Shown in pieces: positions 45,372 to 56,522 of a stretch of DNA of 64,000 nt. The stretch covers positions 620,001 through 684,000 of the forward strand of contig NZ_CP032626.1 in assembly GCF_003627035.1 (NCBI RefSeq), read 5' to 3'. This DNA comes from Apilactobacillus bombintestini (GTDB taxonomy: Bacteria > Bacillota > Bacilli > Lactobacillales > Lactobacillaceae). Made by a program: the position numbers and the translations under genes. Every line of letters begins with the position of its first letter. Position 1 is the first letter of the stretch. Under the pieces are notes generated by a model, which worked only from the letters and a program-made list of their open reading frames with translations, had not been told where the DNA came from and ran no database searches.

Positions 45372-46571
45372 ATGAAAATAGAAAAATTACCGAACGAGTT
45401 TGAAAAAGCACGTCCTGTCATGCAAAAAATTGAAAAAGCAGGATTTGAAGCTTATTTTGTTGGTGGAAGTGTTCGTGACACCATTTTAGGCGGAAAAATT
45501 CATGATGTCGATATTGCAAGTAGTGCATATCCTCAAGAAATTAAAAGTCTTTTTAATCACACTGTAGATACTGGAATCGAACATGGTACAGTGATGGTGC
45601 TACATAACAAAAAAGGTTACGAAATAACTACATTTAGAACAGAATCTGGATACCAAGATTATCGTCGTCCAGACAAAGTTACATTTGTTAGATCTTTGTC
45701 TGAAGATTTAAAAAGAAGAGATTTCACTATAAATGCATTTGCCATGCGAGAAAATGGTGAAGTAACTGATTTGTTTAACGGATTAGAAGATATGCATAAT
45801 CACTTGATTAGAGCAGTGGGCAATCCCAGTGAACGATTTAATGAAGATGCATTACGTATGATGAGAGCGGTTAGATTCGCAAGTAAGTTAGATTTTGATA
45901 TAGAGTCTAACACATTAGAAGCTATTCATAAGCATAGTAAATTATTGTCCAAGATTGCAATAGAAAGAATATATACAGAATTTGTTAAAATGATGATGGC
46001 TAAAAGACCTAAGCAAGGGTTATTAGACATGGTTAAAACAGATATGTATAAATACATTCCGGTCTTTGGTGATCATAGGGATGATTTAATTTCTATATCT
46101 AAATTGAATAATCTTAAACTAAACAGTGAAATTGAAGTTTGGTCATTGATTTCTTTTGCTTTTCAATTGGATAGTGAACAAATTCATCATTTATTGAAAA
46201 AATGGAAAGCATCCAATGATGTAATTAAACAAACTGAAATGTGTTGTGCTGCGATTAATCATTTACAAAAGAATGATTTAAACAAATGGCAAATGTATGA
46301 GACAGGAATTGATTTATTACTTGCTGCTAACCATATTGCAAGTTTTTATGGATTTGACGTAAGTGATGAACAATTAATTAACGATTACGATGCATTAACT
46401 ATTAAGAGTAAAAAAGAATTAGCTATTAATGGTGGAATCTTAATAAAAAATGGCATTTGTAAACCTGGTCCTCAATTAGGAAATATTTTGTTTGAATTAG
46501 AACATTTGGTTGTTCAAGGAAAAGTTGATAATCAAACAGAAGTTTTAATGCAAGAAGCTAAAAAAATTTGA
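45372..46571 (+). CDS. cca: CCA-adding tRNA nucleotidyltransferase
   Basis: Adds or repairs the 3' CCA of tRNAs. Class II enzyme of 399 residues. Head domain with GGSVRDTILGGKIHDVDIA (the two catalytic Asp), neck motif RRDFTINAFAM, and nucleotide-recognition helix EDALRMMRAVRFASKL (with the EDxxR motif). The ORF opens at 45351, but ATG 45372, behind GAGGTAGG, is the start. First gene of the cca-ABC-F-thyA-dfrA run. Confidence 0.97.
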   Translation: MKIEKLPNEFEKARPVMQKIEKAGFEAYFVGGSVRDTILGGKIHDVDIASSAYPQEIKSLFNHTVDTGIEHGTVMVLHNKKGYEITTFRTESGYQDYRRPDKVTFVRSLSEDLKRRDFTINAFAMRENGEVTDLFNGLEDMHNHLIRAVGNPSERFNEDALRMMRAVRFASKLDFDIESNTLEAIHKHSKLLSKIAIERIYTEFVKMMMAKRPKQGLLDMVKTDMYKYIPVFGDHRDDLISISKLNNLKLNSEIEVWSLISFAFQLDSEQIHHLLKKWKASNDVIKQTEMCCAAINHLQKNDLNKWQMYETGIDLLLAANHIASFYGFDVSDEQLINDYDALTIKSKKELAINGGILIKNGICKPGPQLGNILFELEHLVVQGKVDNQTEVLMQEAKKI

Positions 46572-46586
46572 GAGAGTGATAATTAA

Positions 46587-48494
46587 ATGCAAACGTTAAG
46601 AGCAGAGTCTCTAACAAAAACATATGGTGAAAAAACCTTATTTAAAGATTTAAGCTTTATTATTAATGAGCATGATCGAATTGGTTTGATAGGTACCAAC
46701 GGAAGTGGAAAAACATCTTTATTAAATGTTTTATCTCAAAATGATATTGATTCTACAGGTGATATCATTACTTCTAAAACATATAGCATTGGTTATTTAA
46801 AACAACAACCTGTGTTAGATGATTCTTTAAGTATCTTGGAAGCGGTATTTGCTGGAACACAAGATATTTTTAGCACCATTAGAAGATATGAACAAACTTT
46901 AGATAATTATTCTAACCATCCTGAAGATCCTAAAGCTGAACGCCAATATATGGAAGCAGAAGCTAAGATGAATGAAGAGGATGCTTGGAATGCTGAAAAT
47001 GATGTAAAGACCATTCTAACTCAATTAAAAATTAAAAACGTTAATCAAAAGGTAGGAACACTATCTGGTGGTCAAAAGAGACGTGTGGGACTAGCTCAAG
47101 TATTAATTCAATCACCTGATTTACTTATCTTGGATGAACCTACTAACCACTTAGATTTTGATTCTATTGAATGGCTACAAGAATATTTAGCAAAATACAA
47201 GGGTGCATTAATATTTGTAACTCACGATAGATACTTCCTAGATCAAATCGCAAATAAAATTTGGGAATTATCATTTGGTAATTTATATGAATATACTGGT
47301 AATTACCAAGATTATTTAGCACAAAAAGCGGAAAGAGTAGATCGCGAAGTAGCATCTGAACATAAGAGACAAAAACTATATAAACAAGAGTTAGCTTGGA
47401 TGAAGAAAGGTGCTAAAGCACGTAGTACTAAGCAACAAGCTAGAATTAATCGTTTTAATGAATTAAAAGAAAATGTTGGTAATTTACAAACAGATGAAGA
47501 CATTGATATTACCTTGGGACAACAAAGATTAGGTAAAAAAGTTATCGAGTTAAAACATGCCAATTTATCATTGAATAATAAAACTATTTTGAAAGATTTC
47601 AGTGAATTAATTCAAAGAAATGAACGTATTGGTATTAGCGGTGAAAATGGTGCTGGTAAATCATCACTATTAAACGTCATTTCTGAAAGATTACCACTAG
47701 ATAGTGGTGAACTAGAAATTGGTGAAACCGTCAAGATGGCTTATTATACTCAACAAACGGAAGAAATACCTGATGATAAGAGAGTTATAAACTACCTTAC
47801 TGATGTAGGTGAACACGTAACGGATGATACTGGAAATAAAATTAGTGTTACTGAATTGCTTGAACAATTCTTATTTCCTAAGTTTATGCATGGTACATTA
47901 ATTAGAAAATTATCTGGTGGTGAAAAGCGTCGTTTATATTTACTTAAGTTGTTAATGCAACAACCTAACGTATTATTATTGGACGAACCTACTAATGATT
48001 TGGATATATCTACATTAACTGTATTGGAAGATTACATTAGTCATTTTAATGGTACAGTTATTACTGTATCTCATGATAGATACTTCCTAGACAAAGTGGC
48101 TGATCGTCTTTTGATTTTCGATGGAAATGGTAAGATTGAACGTCATGTAGGGATGTTTACAGATTATTTGAAGAATCAAAAGCAAGAAAGCAAAGAAGCT
48201 AAGGATGATTCAAATAAGAAACAAAACAAGCAAAGTTCAGGTAAAATAAAAGAAGATAATCAAGAAAAACCTAAGAAGAAAAAGTTAACATATGCTGAGC
48301 AAATTGAGTTCGATAAATTAGAAAAAGAAATCGAAGAGCTTGATGAAAAGATTAGTGATTTGAAAGATCAAATGACTAGTTTTGGTAATGACTACGATAA
48401 GTTAGCTGATACTCAGGTAGAAATTGATAAACTAAATAAAGAATCTGAACAAAAAATGGATCGCTGGGAATACCTAAGCGAATTTATGGAATAG
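46587..48494 (+). CDS. ABC-F family ATPase (Uup-like)
   Basis: Soluble protein with two ABC domains and no membrane part; ABC-F proteins act on ribosomes. 635 residues. Walker A GTNGSGKT and GENGAGKS, signatures LSGGQKRR and LSGGEKRR, Walker [10 protein letters not shown] and LDEPTNDLD. The C-terminal about 95 residues form a Lys/Glu-rich coiled coil, the Uup-type feature. It is placed between cca and thyA, as in other lactobacilli. There is no evidence for antibiotic resistance. Confidence 0.93.
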   Translation: MQTLRAESLTKTYGEKTLFKDLSFIINEHDRIGLIGTNGSGKTSLLNVLSQNDIDSTGDIITSKTYSIGYLKQQPVLDDSLSILEAVFAGTQDIFSTIRRYEQTLDNYSNHPEDPKAERQYMEAEAKMNEEDAWNAENDVKTILTQLKIKNVNQKVGTLSGGQKRRVGLAQVLIQSPDLLILDEPTNHLDFDSIEWLQEYLAKYKGALIFVTHDRYFLDQIANKIWELSFGNLYEYTGNYQDYLAQKAERVDREVASEHKRQKLYKQELAWMKKGAKARSTKQQARINRFNELKENVGNLQTDEDIDITLGQQRLGKKVIELKHANLSLNNKTILKDFSELIQRNERIGISGENGAGKSSLLNVISERLPLDSGELEIGETVKMAYYTQQTEEIPDDKRVINYLTDVGEHVTDDTGNKISVTELLEQFLFPKFMHGTLIRKLSGGEKRRLYLLKLLMQQPNVLLLDEPTNDLDISTLTVLEDYISHFNGTVITVSHDRYFLDKVADRLLIFDGNGKIERHVGMFTDYLKNQKQESKEAKDDSNKKQNKQSSGKIKEDNQEKPKKKKLTYAEQIEFDKLEKEIEELDEKISDLKDQMTSFGNDYDKLADTQVEIDKLNKESEQKMDRWEYLSEFME

Positions 48495-48504
48495 GGGTAA
48501 AGAC

Positions 48505-49455
48505 ATGTTAGAAGATGCATATTTAAATATGGCTAAATACGTTTTGGAAAATGGTCACCGTAAAGATGACCGTACCAAGACTGGAACAATTAGTACTTTT
48601 GGATACCAAATGCGTTTTGATTTAAGCAAAGGCTTTCCATTGCTAACCACTAAGAAAGTTCCATTTGGCTTAATTAAGAGTGAATTACTATGGTTCTTAA
48701 GAGGAGATACTAATATACAATTTCTTCTAAAACATAAAAATCATATTTGGGATGAATGGGCTTTTGAAAAGTGGGTCAATTCTGATGAATACAATGGTCC
48801 TGATATGACTGATTTTGGTCTACGTTCTCAAAAAGATGCTGAATTTAAGAAAGTTTATTTAGACGAAAAGAAAAAGTTCTGCAAGAGAATAGTAGAAGAC
48901 GATGATTTTGCTAAAAAATATGGTGATTTAGGTCTAGTTTACGGAAGCCAATGGCGTAAATGGAAAACTACTACAGGTGGAACTATAGACCAAATTAAGA
49001 ATGTCATAGAACAAATTAAAACTAATCCAGATTCTAGAAGATTAATCGTTACAGCATGGAATCCTGAAGATACTCCTAATGTAGCTTTACCACCATGCCA
49101 CACTATGTTCCAATTCTATGTAAACGATGGCAAATTAAGTTGTCAATTGTATCAACGTTCAGGTGATATTTTCCTAGGTGTACCATTCAACATTGCAAGT
49201 TATGCATTGCTTACCTCATTGATTGCTAAGGAATGTAACTTAGAACCAGGTGAATTTGTACACACTTTAGGTGATGCACATATTTATTCTAACCATATCG
49301 AACAAGTTAAAGAACAATTATCCAGAAAGCCATATGATGCACCTAAGTTATGGTTAAATCCCGATAAAAAGAGTATTTTTGATTACGATATGGATGATAT
49401 TAAAGTAATTGATTACAAGCATCATGATCCAATTAAAGCACCAGTTGCTGTTTAA
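48505..49455 (+). CDS. thyA: Thymidylate synthase
   Basis: Makes dTMP from dUMP with methylene-tetrahydrofolate. 316 residues: the long form with the insertion at about 90-140 seen in the L. casei enzyme, which has the same length. Active-site Cys198 lies in [10 protein letters not shown]; the folate/dUMP site [21 protein letters not shown] is intact. It is followed by dfrA, which recycles the dihydrofolate produced. Confidence 0.98.
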   Translation: MLEDAYLNMAKYVLENGHRKDDRTKTGTISTFGYQMRFDLSKGFPLLTTKKVPFGLIKSELLWFLRGDTNIQFLLKHKNHIWDEWAFEKWVNSDEYNGPDMTDFGLRSQKDAEFKKVYLDEKKKFCKRIVEDDDFAKKYGDLGLVYGSQWRKWKTTTGGTIDQIKNVIEQIKTNPDSRRLIVTAWNPEDTPNVALPPCHTMFQFYVNDGKLSCQLYQRSGDIFLGVPFNIASYALLTSLIAKECNLEPGEFVHTLGDAHIYSNHIEQVKEQLSRKPYDAPKLWLNPDKKSIFDYDMDDIKVIDYKHHDPIKAPVAV

Positions 49456-49467
49456 TGGAGGAATATT

Positions 49468-49962
49468 ATGATTTCTTATTTGTGGGCTGAATCTCATAAT
49501 CATATTATTGGGGCTAATGGAACTTTACCATGGCATTTACCCGCTGATATGAAGTATTTTAAAGAAAATACTATCCATCAAATTATTTTGGCTGGAAGAA
49601 CTACTTATGAAAGCTTTAAACGTCCCTTACCTAATCGTTTAAACATGGTTTTGACTAGTCAAAGTAAAGATGAATTTCCTGATGATGTGGTAGTATTTCA
49701 TGAAGTTGATGAATTTCTAAAATTCGCTAAGAAATTTTCTGATAAGGAAATTTTCGTAGTTGGTGGAGCAAAAATTTTTGAAGAATTAATGCCATATGTA
49801 GACAAATTATATCGAACAGTTATTGATTATGATTTTAAAGGTGACACTAAAATGCCTTCAATTAACTATGATGATTTTACATTAGAAACTGTAAAGCAAG
49901 GACATGTGGATGATAAGAATATTTATCCTCATCGTTTTGAAATTTACAAAAGAAAAGATTAA
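49468..49962 (+). CDS. dfrA: Dihydrofolate reductase
   Basis: Reduces dihydrofolate with NADPH. 164 residues; GANGTLPWHLPADMKYFKE holds the substrate-site Asp, and VVGGAKIFEELMPYVDKLY is the NADPH-binding glycine segment. It lies 12 bases after thyA; the pair forms the thymidylate cycle. Family name is sure; there is no sign of a trimethoprim-resistant plasmid type. Confidence 0.97.
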   Translation: MISYLWAESHNHIIGANGTLPWHLPADMKYFKENTIHQIILAGRTTYESFKRPLPNRLNMVLTSQSKDEFPDDVVVFHEVDEFLKFAKKFSDKEIFVVGGAKIFEELMPYVDKLYRTVIDYDFKGDTKMPSINYDDFTLETVKQGHVDDKNIYPHRFEIYKRKD

Positions 49963-49973
49963 TTGTGTTAATT

Positions 49974-50005
49974 AAAAGGTTATGGTGTTCCATAACCTTT
50001 TTTGT
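49974..50005 (+). terminator. Terminator after dfrA
   Basis: AAAAGGTTATGG (49974-49985), loop TGTT, CCATAACCTTTT (49990-50001), then two T. It is a perfect 12-bp stem and overlaps the start of the longest frame of the next gene, which confirms the later start chosen there. Confidence 0.92.
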
Positions 50006-50020
50006 AAAGGAATATGTATT

Positions 50021-50905
50021 ATGAAGAAAAAATTTAGTCTTTTATTGTTATTTTTAATATTAATAGTGTGCGTATCTTCCGTAGGATATGTTAAGTATCA
50101 TTCTAATGAAAATAATAATGCTGCGAAAATAGAAAAAATCAAAAATAAGGACCTTAAGATAGTAGCATTAGGGGATTCATTAACACAAGGTGTTGGTGAT
50201 CCAACTAATAAAGGTGGTTACGTTTCTAGAATCCAAAATAAATTAAAAGATAATGGATTCAAAAAAATAACTACTTATAATTACGGGATAGCTGGACAAC
50301 GAAGTGACCAAATAAACAAACGAATTAATAATAATACTAATAATTTGTCTAGCCAGTTAGAAAAAGCTAATTTAATTACACTTACTGTAGGTGGAAATGA
50401 TTTGCTACAAGGTTTGCAAAAAAATGCTTTAGTAGATTCACATGATACCTTTGAAAAAAACATGGATAGAGAAGTACAAAAATATAAAGATAATTTGAGC
50501 ATACTTTTAAAAAATATTAGAAAGTATAATAATAAAGCTCCTGTATATATTTTTGGTATTTATAATCCAATCTATGTTTACTTTGCCAATGTATCTGTAA
50601 TAAATGAATATGTAGGACAAATAAATGATATTACGCAAAATCAAATTGCTAATAATTATAAAATGCATTTTGTAGATATTAGCTTTTTATCATATGGACA
50701 GTACAATACTAAAGAAAAGCAACGTAAATTAAGGGATATGAACCAAGATACTAGTCCTTTTGACGTAAATAAATTATCTAATGCTAACGGAGAAATAAAT
50801 GATTATATTTCTCCTAAGGATCATTTCCATCCTAATAATTTGGGTTATAATTATATGACCAATCAGTTATTTTCTAAGATAAATAAATTTAACGATTGGG
50901 GTTAA
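50021..50905 (+). CDS. SGNH/GDSL hydrolase (YpmR-like)
   Basis: Membrane-anchored or secreted esterase-type protein, 294 residues. N-terminal hydrophobic segment (about 6-24), then SGNH blocks: ALGDSLTQGVG (nucleophile Ser), the conserved Gly in NYGIAGQ, TVGGNDLL (Asn), and DHFHPNNLGY (catalytic Asp-His). The substrate is unknown; acyl groups on lipids or wall polymers are possible. There is no cysteine lipobox. ATG 50021 follows AAAGGA. Pairs with the DUF2140 gene, as ypmR-ypmS in Bacillus. Confidence 0.88.
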   Translation: MKKKFSLLLLFLILIVCVSSVGYVKYHSNENNNAAKIEKIKNKDLKIVALGDSLTQGVGDPTNKGGYVSRIQNKLKDNGFKKITTYNYGIAGQRSDQINKRINNNTNNLSSQLEKANLITLTVGGNDLLQGLQKNALVDSHDTFEKNMDREVQKYKDNLSILLKNIRKYNNKAPVYIFGIYNPIYVYFANVSVINEYVGQINDITQNQIANNYKMHFVDISFLSYGQYNTKEKQRKLRDMNQDTSPFDVNKLSNANGEINDYISPKDHFHPNNLGYNYMTNQLFSKINKFNDWG

Positions 50906-50916
50906 GAGGTAATTAG

Positions 50917-51513
50917 ATGAAGACCAATGCTAAGGAAAGAAAATTATTTAAATATTTATTTGTTACTCTAGTAATAGCTATAATTGTTGGATTCGGATTT
51001 ATTTGGGTACAAATTCATGGAAACGTTATTAATCCTAGTAAGGGATATAATAGTAAAAACGATGATACACCAATATCCGTTTCACTAGATAAAAACCAGC
51101 TTAATTCTATTTCTAGTTATTATTTAAAACAATTTGAACACAAAAATAATAATATGAACTATAAATTTTGGGTATCAAATCATGCCTATGTTTATGGAAA
51201 AATTAAAGTGTTAGGTTCTAAGGTAGGCTATATACTTACGTTAAACCCAGAATTGTTGGACAATGGGGATGTAGAGTTAAAAGCAACCGGTTTGGAAGTC
51301 GGTGAATTAAATATACCACCTAAGTTTGTTATTTCTTATGTAGGTAAACATTATAAAGTACCTAAATGGGTTGAATTAGATGGTAAATCTGGTAAAATTA
51401 TCCTTCATGTAAATAAATTAGGTGGCAAGAATAAATTATCATATAGAGCAGATAAAATTGACATGTCTGGTGATGGTAATTTTAAATTTAAAGTATTAAT
51501 TCCTAATCAGTAA
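50917..51513 (+). CDS. DUF2140 (YpmS-like) membrane-anchored protein
   Basis: 198 residues with one N-terminal transmembrane helix (about 13-32) and an extracellular domain rich in beta strands. VSLDKNQLNSISSYYLKQF and the C-terminal ISYVGKHYKVPKWVELDGKSG pattern match the DUF2140 family. Function unknown. It follows the SGNH hydrolase by 11 bases with AGAGG between, so the two are probably co-expressed and may act together. Confidence 0.85.
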   Translation: MKTNAKERKLFKYLFVTLVIAIIVGFGFIWVQIHGNVINPSKGYNSKNDDTPISVSLDKNQLNSISSYYLKQFEHKNNNMNYKFWVSNHAYVYGKIKVLGSKVGYILTLNPELLDNGDVELKATGLEVGELNIPPKFVISYVGKHYKVPKWVELDGKSGKIILHVNKLGGKNKLSYRADKIDMSGDGNFKFKVLIPNQ

Positions 51514-51525
51514 GAAGGAGATTAT

Positions 51526-51744
51526 ATGCACAGTTTTTATCGTTATTTAATGACTGAAAGAAATACTAAAAGTACTGATCCAATTGCACAATTTGCAAAT
51601 AACGCATTCTATGATCAGTCTTTTCCTAAACAATCAGTTGATTATGATGAAATTTCTAAGTATTTAGAGGAAAATGCCTCTTACTTGCCAAGTATGACAA
51701 TTTTTGATGATGCTTGGTTAGATTTTAAAAATAATACACATTAA
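51526..51744 (+). CDS. YozE family (DUF1250) SAM-like protein
   Basis: 72-residue acidic protein; [10 protein letters not shown], the [19 protein letters not shown] core and [12 protein letters not shown] match YozE of Bacillus nearly position for position. Structural work on the family shows a SAM-like helical bundle, but the role is not known. GAAGGAG precedes the ATG. A strong terminator starts at its stop codon. Confidence 0.9.
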   Translation: MHSFYRYLMTERNTKSTDPIAQFANNAFYDQSFPKQSVDYDEISKYLEENASYLPSMTIFDDAWLDFKNNTH

Positions 51745-51779
51745 AAAATGAACCTAGAACTTTTTTAGGTTCATTTTTT
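51743..51779 (+). terminator. Terminator after the YozE gene
   Basis: AAAAAATGAACCTA (51743-51756) pairs with TAGGTTCATTTTTT (51766-51779). Strong. Confidence 0.92.
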
Positions 51780-51831
51780 GATGGTAAGTATAGTACAATT
51801 AGGTTGATAAGTAGAATAGGAGCGGATAGAT

Positions 51832-52686
51832 ATGATTCAATGGTTTCCAGGACATATGGCAAAAGCCATCAGACAATTTGAAGAAAACATTCATTTAGTA
51901 GATATTGTTTTTGAATTGGTGGATGCAAGATGTCCATACAGTTCTATAAATCCTGAAGTAGATCGTATTAGTAAAGGAAAACCTCGTTTGATGATTCTTA
52001 CTAAGTCAGACTTGGCTAACCCTAACATAACAAATCAATGGTTAAATTACTTTAAGAAACAAGGTTATGCAGCTATTGCAATTGATTCTAAGAAGAATAC
52101 AACTGGTAAGTATATAACCAAAGTAGTTAAAAACTTATTGTCAGATAAAATTGATGAAGCTAAAAAACGCGGATTAGATAAAAAGATAATTAGAGCAATT
52201 TGTGTAGGTGTTCCTAATGTAGGAAAATCTACTTTATTAAATCAAATTGTTAAAAGAAGAGCAGCACAAGTTGGTAATCGTGCTGGAGTAACTAAGGGTC
52301 AACAATGGCTAAAATCTAGTGATGAATTGGAATTACTGGATACACCAGGTATTTTATGGCCTAAATTTCAAAATGATGAAGTTGCTAATAAATTAGCATT
52401 AACTGGTGCAATTAAAGATACTATTTACCATAGTGACGATGTTGGTTTATTTGCCCTAAACTTCTTTAGAAATAATAATCGTGATGAACTAATGAATAGA
52501 TATCATCTAAATGAAGAAGATATGGAATTATCAGATGTAGATTTACTATTGAAAATAACTAAAAAAGTAGGTATGCAAGATGATTATGATCGTGCTTCCA
52601 TGCGTATAATTTTAGATTCTAGAAAAGGTAAATTAGGCAGATTCACTCTAGATGATATAAATGACTTGAGTGGAGATGAAGACTAA
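51832..52686 (+). CDS. rbgA: Ribosome biogenesis GTPase RbgA (YlqF)
   Basis: Circularly permuted GTPase needed for late 50S assembly. 284 residues beginning WFPGHMAKAIRQ; the G motifs occur in permuted order: G4 TKSD (about 57-60), G1 GVPNVGKST (about 126-134), G3 DTPG (about 175-178). A C-terminal helical domain follows. GGAGCGG before the ATG; a TACAAT -10 lies at 51794-51799. It overlaps rnhB by one base. Confidence 0.97.
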   Translation: MIQWFPGHMAKAIRQFEENIHLVDIVFELVDARCPYSSINPEVDRISKGKPRLMILTKSDLANPNITNQWLNYFKKQGYAAIAIDSKKNTTGKYITKVVKNLLSDKIDEAKKRGLDKKIIRAICVGVPNVGKSTLLNQIVKRRAAQVGNRAGVTKGQQWLKSSDELELLDTPGILWPKFQNDEVANKLALTGAIKDTIYHSDDVGLFALNFFRNNNRDELMNRYHLNEEDMELSDVDLLLKITKKVGMQDDYDRASMRIILDSRKGKLGRFTLDDINDLSGDED

Positions 52687-53453
52687 TGTCGGAATCCATT
52701 AAGGATATAAAAGAATCTTTTAAAAAAGTTAATAGCTTAGATGATTCATTATTTACAAAATATGAAGATGACGCTCGTAAGGGTGTGCAGCAATTATTAA
52801 AAAGAAAAACTCGTGAGATAAAAAAATGTCAGCAAGAAAAAAAGGATTTTCAAAAACGCTTGCAGTATGAACATCGTTTTTGGAAAAATGGCGTAAATTA
52901 TATTGCAGGTATCGATGAAGTAGGCAGAGGGCCATTAGCTGGTCCGGTTGTTACTGCTGCAGTGATTTTACCTCATGATTTTAATTTATATGAAGTTAAT
53001 GATTCCAAACAGTTATCTCCACATAAAAGATTGGAATTATCGAAAAAAATTAAAGAAAATTGTATTGAATATCATATTGGTATTGCAGATAATAAATTAA
53101 TAGATGATATTAATATATATGAAGCCACTAAATTAGCAATGAAAGATGCGGTATTGGGATTGTCCAATACTCCTGATCAAATAATTGTAGATGCGATGGA
53201 TATAGATGTTAACATCCCACAACTGAAATTAATAAAGGGCGATGCAAAAAGCGCAAGTGTTTCAGCTGCAAGTATATTGGCAAAAGTATATCGTGATAAT
53301 TTAATGGACGAATATGCAAAACAATATCCAGAATATGACTTTGAACATAATGCTGGGTATGGTACCAAAAAACATTTAGATGCATTAAATAAGTATGGTG
53401 CAACACCAATTCATCGAAAGAGTTTTAAACCAGTTTGTGACTTTTTGCGATAG
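52686..53453 (+). CDS. rnhB: Ribonuclease HII
   Basis: Removes RNA from RNA-DNA hybrids and single ribonucleotides from DNA. 255 residues; the D-E-G motif GIDEVGRGPLAGPVV at about 77 and the later DAMDID carry the catalytic acids. An N-terminal helical extension of about 65 residues is usual for Firmicutes RNase HII. Coupled to rbgA through TAATG; the rbgA-rnhB pair is conserved. Confidence 0.97.
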   Translation: MSESIKDIKESFKKVNSLDDSLFTKYEDDARKGVQQLLKRKTREIKKCQQEKKDFQKRLQYEHRFWKNGVNYIAGIDEVGRGPLAGPVVTAAVILPHDFNLYEVNDSKQLSPHKRLELSKKIKENCIEYHIGIADNKLIDDINIYEATKLAMKDAVLGLSNTPDQIIVDAMDIDVNIPQLKLIKGDAKSASVSAASILAKVYRDNLMDEYAKQYPEYDFEHNAGYGTKKHLDALNKYGATPIHRKSFKPVCDFLR

Positions 53454-53492
53454 TTTTACGTATATATCCATCCAATAATATGGAGGTATATC

Positions 53493-54377
53493 ATGAAAAC
53501 TAAACAATTATTATTAAAGTTAAAACTAGTAGAGGGAATAGGGATAAAATCTGAATATAGATTTTATCAGTGGTTAATAACTGCATTTAACAAAATTCCA
53601 GAAGAAATAAATTTGTCTGCAGAACGCATAACCTCAGTGTTACACTTGTCTAATAAGAATGCTAAAACATTTATTAATTCTTTTAATAGTGATAAATTAA
53701 ATAGAGAGCTTCATCATCACTTGAATTATGTAAAATGGTTTAGTATTTTAGATGATGAATACCCATTGCAACTAAAAGAAGCATACTTGCCACCCATTGT
53801 GTTATTTTATGCTGGTAATTTAAATATATTACAAACAGATTTACTGGGTGTGGTAGGAGCTAGATATAATAGTAATTATTCATTCTACGCATTACGAAAT
53901 ATATTACCTAATGTAGTGAAAAATGGTGTTACTATTGTATCTGGACTAGCTCGAGGTGTTGATAAATTATCACACCAGGCAGCAATGGCTAATGAAGGAA
54001 ATACGATTGCGGTTATTGGAAATGGACTGGATCAGTATTATCCTAAAAGTAATGAATCGTTACAAAAACAAATTGGAAAAGATCATTTATTAATTAGTGA
54101 ATATCCAGTAGGTAGTAAGCCTGCTAGGTATCATTTTCCGGAAAGAAATCGCATAATTGCGGGTTTAGTGAAATCTATTCTGGTAACTGAAGCGAAGATT
54201 AGATCAGGAAGTCTGATTACTGCTAATTTGGCACTACAAAATAATCGCGGTGTACTAGCAGTTCCCGGTAGGATTGATAGTGATTTATCCAAAGGATGTA
54301 ATGAATTGATATCAGCTGGAGCCAAACCAGCGCTTACTTCCATAGATGTCTTAGAAGAATTTTATTTTTTGAAGTAA
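53493..54377 (+). CDS. dprA: DNA processing protein DprA
   Basis: Binds incoming single-stranded DNA and loads RecA in natural transformation. 294 residues with a short N-terminal SAM-like part and the Rossmann domain: VVGARYNSNYS, VSGLARGVDKLSHQAA, TIAVIGNGLDQYYP and FPERNRIIAGL. A GGAGG ribosome site precedes ATG 53493. It sits before topA, as is usual. Presence alone does not show competence. Confidence 0.96.
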   Translation: MKTKQLLLKLKLVEGIGIKSEYRFYQWLITAFNKIPEEINLSAERITSVLHLSNKNAKTFINSFNSDKLNRELHHHLNYVKWFSILDDEYPLQLKEAYLPPIVLFYAGNLNILQTDLLGVVGARYNSNYSFYALRNILPNVVKNGVTIVSGLARGVDKLSHQAAMANEGNTIAVIGNGLDQYYPKSNESLQKQIGKDHLLISEYPVGSKPARYHFPERNRIIAGLVKSILVTEAKIRSGSLITANLALQNNRGVLAVPGRIDSDLSKGCNELISAGAKPALTSIDVLEEFYFLK

Positions 54378-54411
54378 GTTATTTAATAATTAAAGTTAAC
54401 GAGGGATGAAT

Positions 54412-56520
54412 ATGGCGACTACTAAAAAGACAACAACAAAAAAGAAGAGACGGTCGACTAAAAAGAAGTTAGTGATTGTTGAATCACCTACTAAAGCAAA
54501 AACTATTCAAAAATATTTGGGAAGAACTTACCGAGTAATTGCAAGTAAAGGACATGTTAGAGATTTACCTAAGAGTAAAATGGGTGTGGATGTAGAACAT
54601 GATTATGCACCACATTACATTTCTATTCGTGGTAAAGGTGAAACTATCAAAGAATTAAAGTCTGAAGCAAAAAAAGCTAGAAATGTTTACCTTGCATCTG
54701 ACCCTGATAGAGAAGGAGAATCTATCGCTTGGCATTTGTCACATTTGCTAGGTTTAAAGTCAGAAGATAAAAATCGTGTTGCTTTCCATGAAATTACTAA
54801 GGATGCTGTAAAAGAAGCATTTAAACATCCAAGAGAAATTGACATGAACTTAGTAGATGCTCAACAAGCTAGACGTGTTTTAGATAGACTAGTTGGATAT
54901 TCTATTTCTCCATTATTATGGAAGAAAGTTAAGAAAGGTCTTAGTGCAGGACGTGTTCAATCCATTGCATTATGGCTAATTATTAAGAGAGAACGTGAAA
55001 TTAAAGATTTCGTTCCTACTGAATACTGGACAATAGATGCTGATATGAAGAAGGATTCTGACGCATTTAAAGCCAGTTTTTACGGATTAAATGGTAAGAA
55101 AACTGAATTAGGTAATAATGATGAAGTTAAGGCTGTATTGGATAAATTTGATAAGAAGAAGCCTTTTGATGTTACTAATGTTGTAAAGAAACAACGTCGT
55201 CGTAGACCTCAACCACCATTTACTACAAGTACAATGCAACAAGATGCTAACGTTAAGTTGAATTTTAAGACTGGTAAAACTATGATGGTCGCACAACAAC
55301 TATACGAAGGTATTAATATTGGTAAAGAAGGTAACCAAGGTTTAATTACCTATATGAGAACTGATTCAACCAGAATTTCAGTATTAGCAAAGCATGAAGC
55401 ATCTGAATTAATCCATGAAAAATATGGTGCTAGCTACGCTGCTATTAAGCCTATAAAAGGTAAGTTACCTGAAGGTGCACAAGATGCGCACGAAGCTATT
55501 AGACCTACTTCTGTAAAACGTACACCAGCCAGCTTAAAGCAATATTTAACTAATGATCAATACAAATTATATAATTTGATTTGGTGTAGATTTGTTGCCA
55601 GCCAAATGACCTCTGCAGTTTTGGATACTATGACTGTAGATATGGATCAAAATGGTGTGGTATTTAGAGCTAATGGTTCTAAATTAAATTTCCAAGGATT
55701 CTTGAAAGTTTATAACAAGGGTAAAGAAAAAGATAATATCCTTCCTGATTTAGCTAATGGTGACCAAGTGGTTATGACTAAAAATAATCCTGATCAACAT
55801 TTCACTCAACCACCTGCAAGATATAGTGAAGCTAAATTAATTAGAACACTAGAAGAAAATGGAGTGGGTAGACCATCTACCTATGCTCCTACTCTAGGAA
55901 CTATTCAAAGAAGATATTATGTTAAATTAGTAGGAAGAAAGTTTGAACCTACTGAATTAGGTGAAATCGTTAATAGTATTATTGAAGAATATTTCCCAGA
56001 TATTGTTAATATTGAATTTACTGCTGACCTAGAAAATAATTTAGATGAAATTGAAGAAGCTAAACAAGATTGGGTTAAAGTAGTAGATAAGTACTTCACA
56101 CCATTTGAAAAAGAAGTCAAAAATGCTGAGAAAAACATGGAAGACGTGCAAATTAAAGATGAACCAGCCGGATATAACTGTGAAGTTTGCGGTGCACCTA
56201 TGGTTATTAAAATGGGTAGATATGGTAAATTTTATGCATGTTCTAGATTCCCTGATTGTCGAAACACTGAAGCCATTGTTAAGAAAATTGGTGTAAGTTG
56301 TCCTAAATGTAAAGAGGGAGATGTAATTGAACGTAAGTCCAAGAAGAATCGAATCTTTTATGGTTGTTCAAGATATCCAAAATGTGACTTCGTTACATGG
56401 GATAAGCCAATTGGTAGAAACTGTCCTAAAGACGGTAATTTCTTAGTTGAAAAGAAAATTAAAGGTGGTACTCAAGTCATTTGTCCTAACGGTGATTATG
56501 AGGAAGACGTACAGAAATAA
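54412..56520 (+). CDS. topA: DNA topoisomerase I
   Basis: Type IA enzyme that relaxes negative supercoils. 702 residues: a Lys/Arg-rich N-terminal tail (1-18), TOPRIM domain ([13 protein letters not shown], then ASDPDREGE), catalytic Tyr in YMRTDSTR at about 310, and three C-terminal zinc-type modules (CEVCGAPM..., CPKCKEGD..., CPKDGNF...). The last lacks part of the four-Cys pattern. ATG 54406 is inside the GAGGG ribosome site; ATG 54412 is preferred. Usually followed by trmFO in relatives; here xerC comes next. Confidence 0.97.
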   Translation: MATTKKTTTKKKRRSTKKKLVIVESPTKAKTIQKYLGRTYRVIASKGHVRDLPKSKMGVDVEHDYAPHYISIRGKGETIKELKSEAKKARNVYLASDPDREGESIAWHLSHLLGLKSEDKNRVAFHEITKDAVKEAFKHPREIDMNLVDAQQARRVLDRLVGYSISPLLWKKVKKGLSAGRVQSIALWLIIKREREIKDFVPTEYWTIDADMKKDSDAFKASFYGLNGKKTELGNNDEVKAVLDKFDKKKPFDVTNVVKKQRRRRPQPPFTTSTMQQDANVKLNFKTGKTMMVAQQLYEGINIGKEGNQGLITYMRTDSTRISVLAKHEASELIHEKYGASYAAIKPIKGKLPEGAQDAHEAIRPTSVKRTPASLKQYLTNDQYKLYNLIWCRFVASQMTSAVLDTMTVDMDQNGVVFRANGSKLNFQGFLKVYNKGKEKDNILPDLANGDQVVMTKNNPDQHFTQPPARYSEAKLIRTLEENGVGRPSTYAPTLGTIQRRYYVKLVGRKFEPTELGEIVNSIIEEYFPDIVNIEFTADLENNLDEIEEAKQDWVKVVDKYFTPFEKEVKNAEKNMEDVQIKDEPAGYNCEVCGAPMVIKMGRYGKFYACSRFPDCRNTEAIVKKIGVSCPKCKEGDVIERKSKKNRIFYGCSRYPKCDFVTWDKPIGRNCPKDGNFLVEKKIKGGTQVICPNGDYEEDVQK

Positions 56521-56522
56521 TT

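Noticed and set aside
46587-48494. ABC-F gene as the missing teichoic acid ATPase or as an antibiotic-resistance factor
   Set aside because: It has two ABC domains and a C-terminal coiled coil like Uup, no TagH features, and lies in its usual place after cca.
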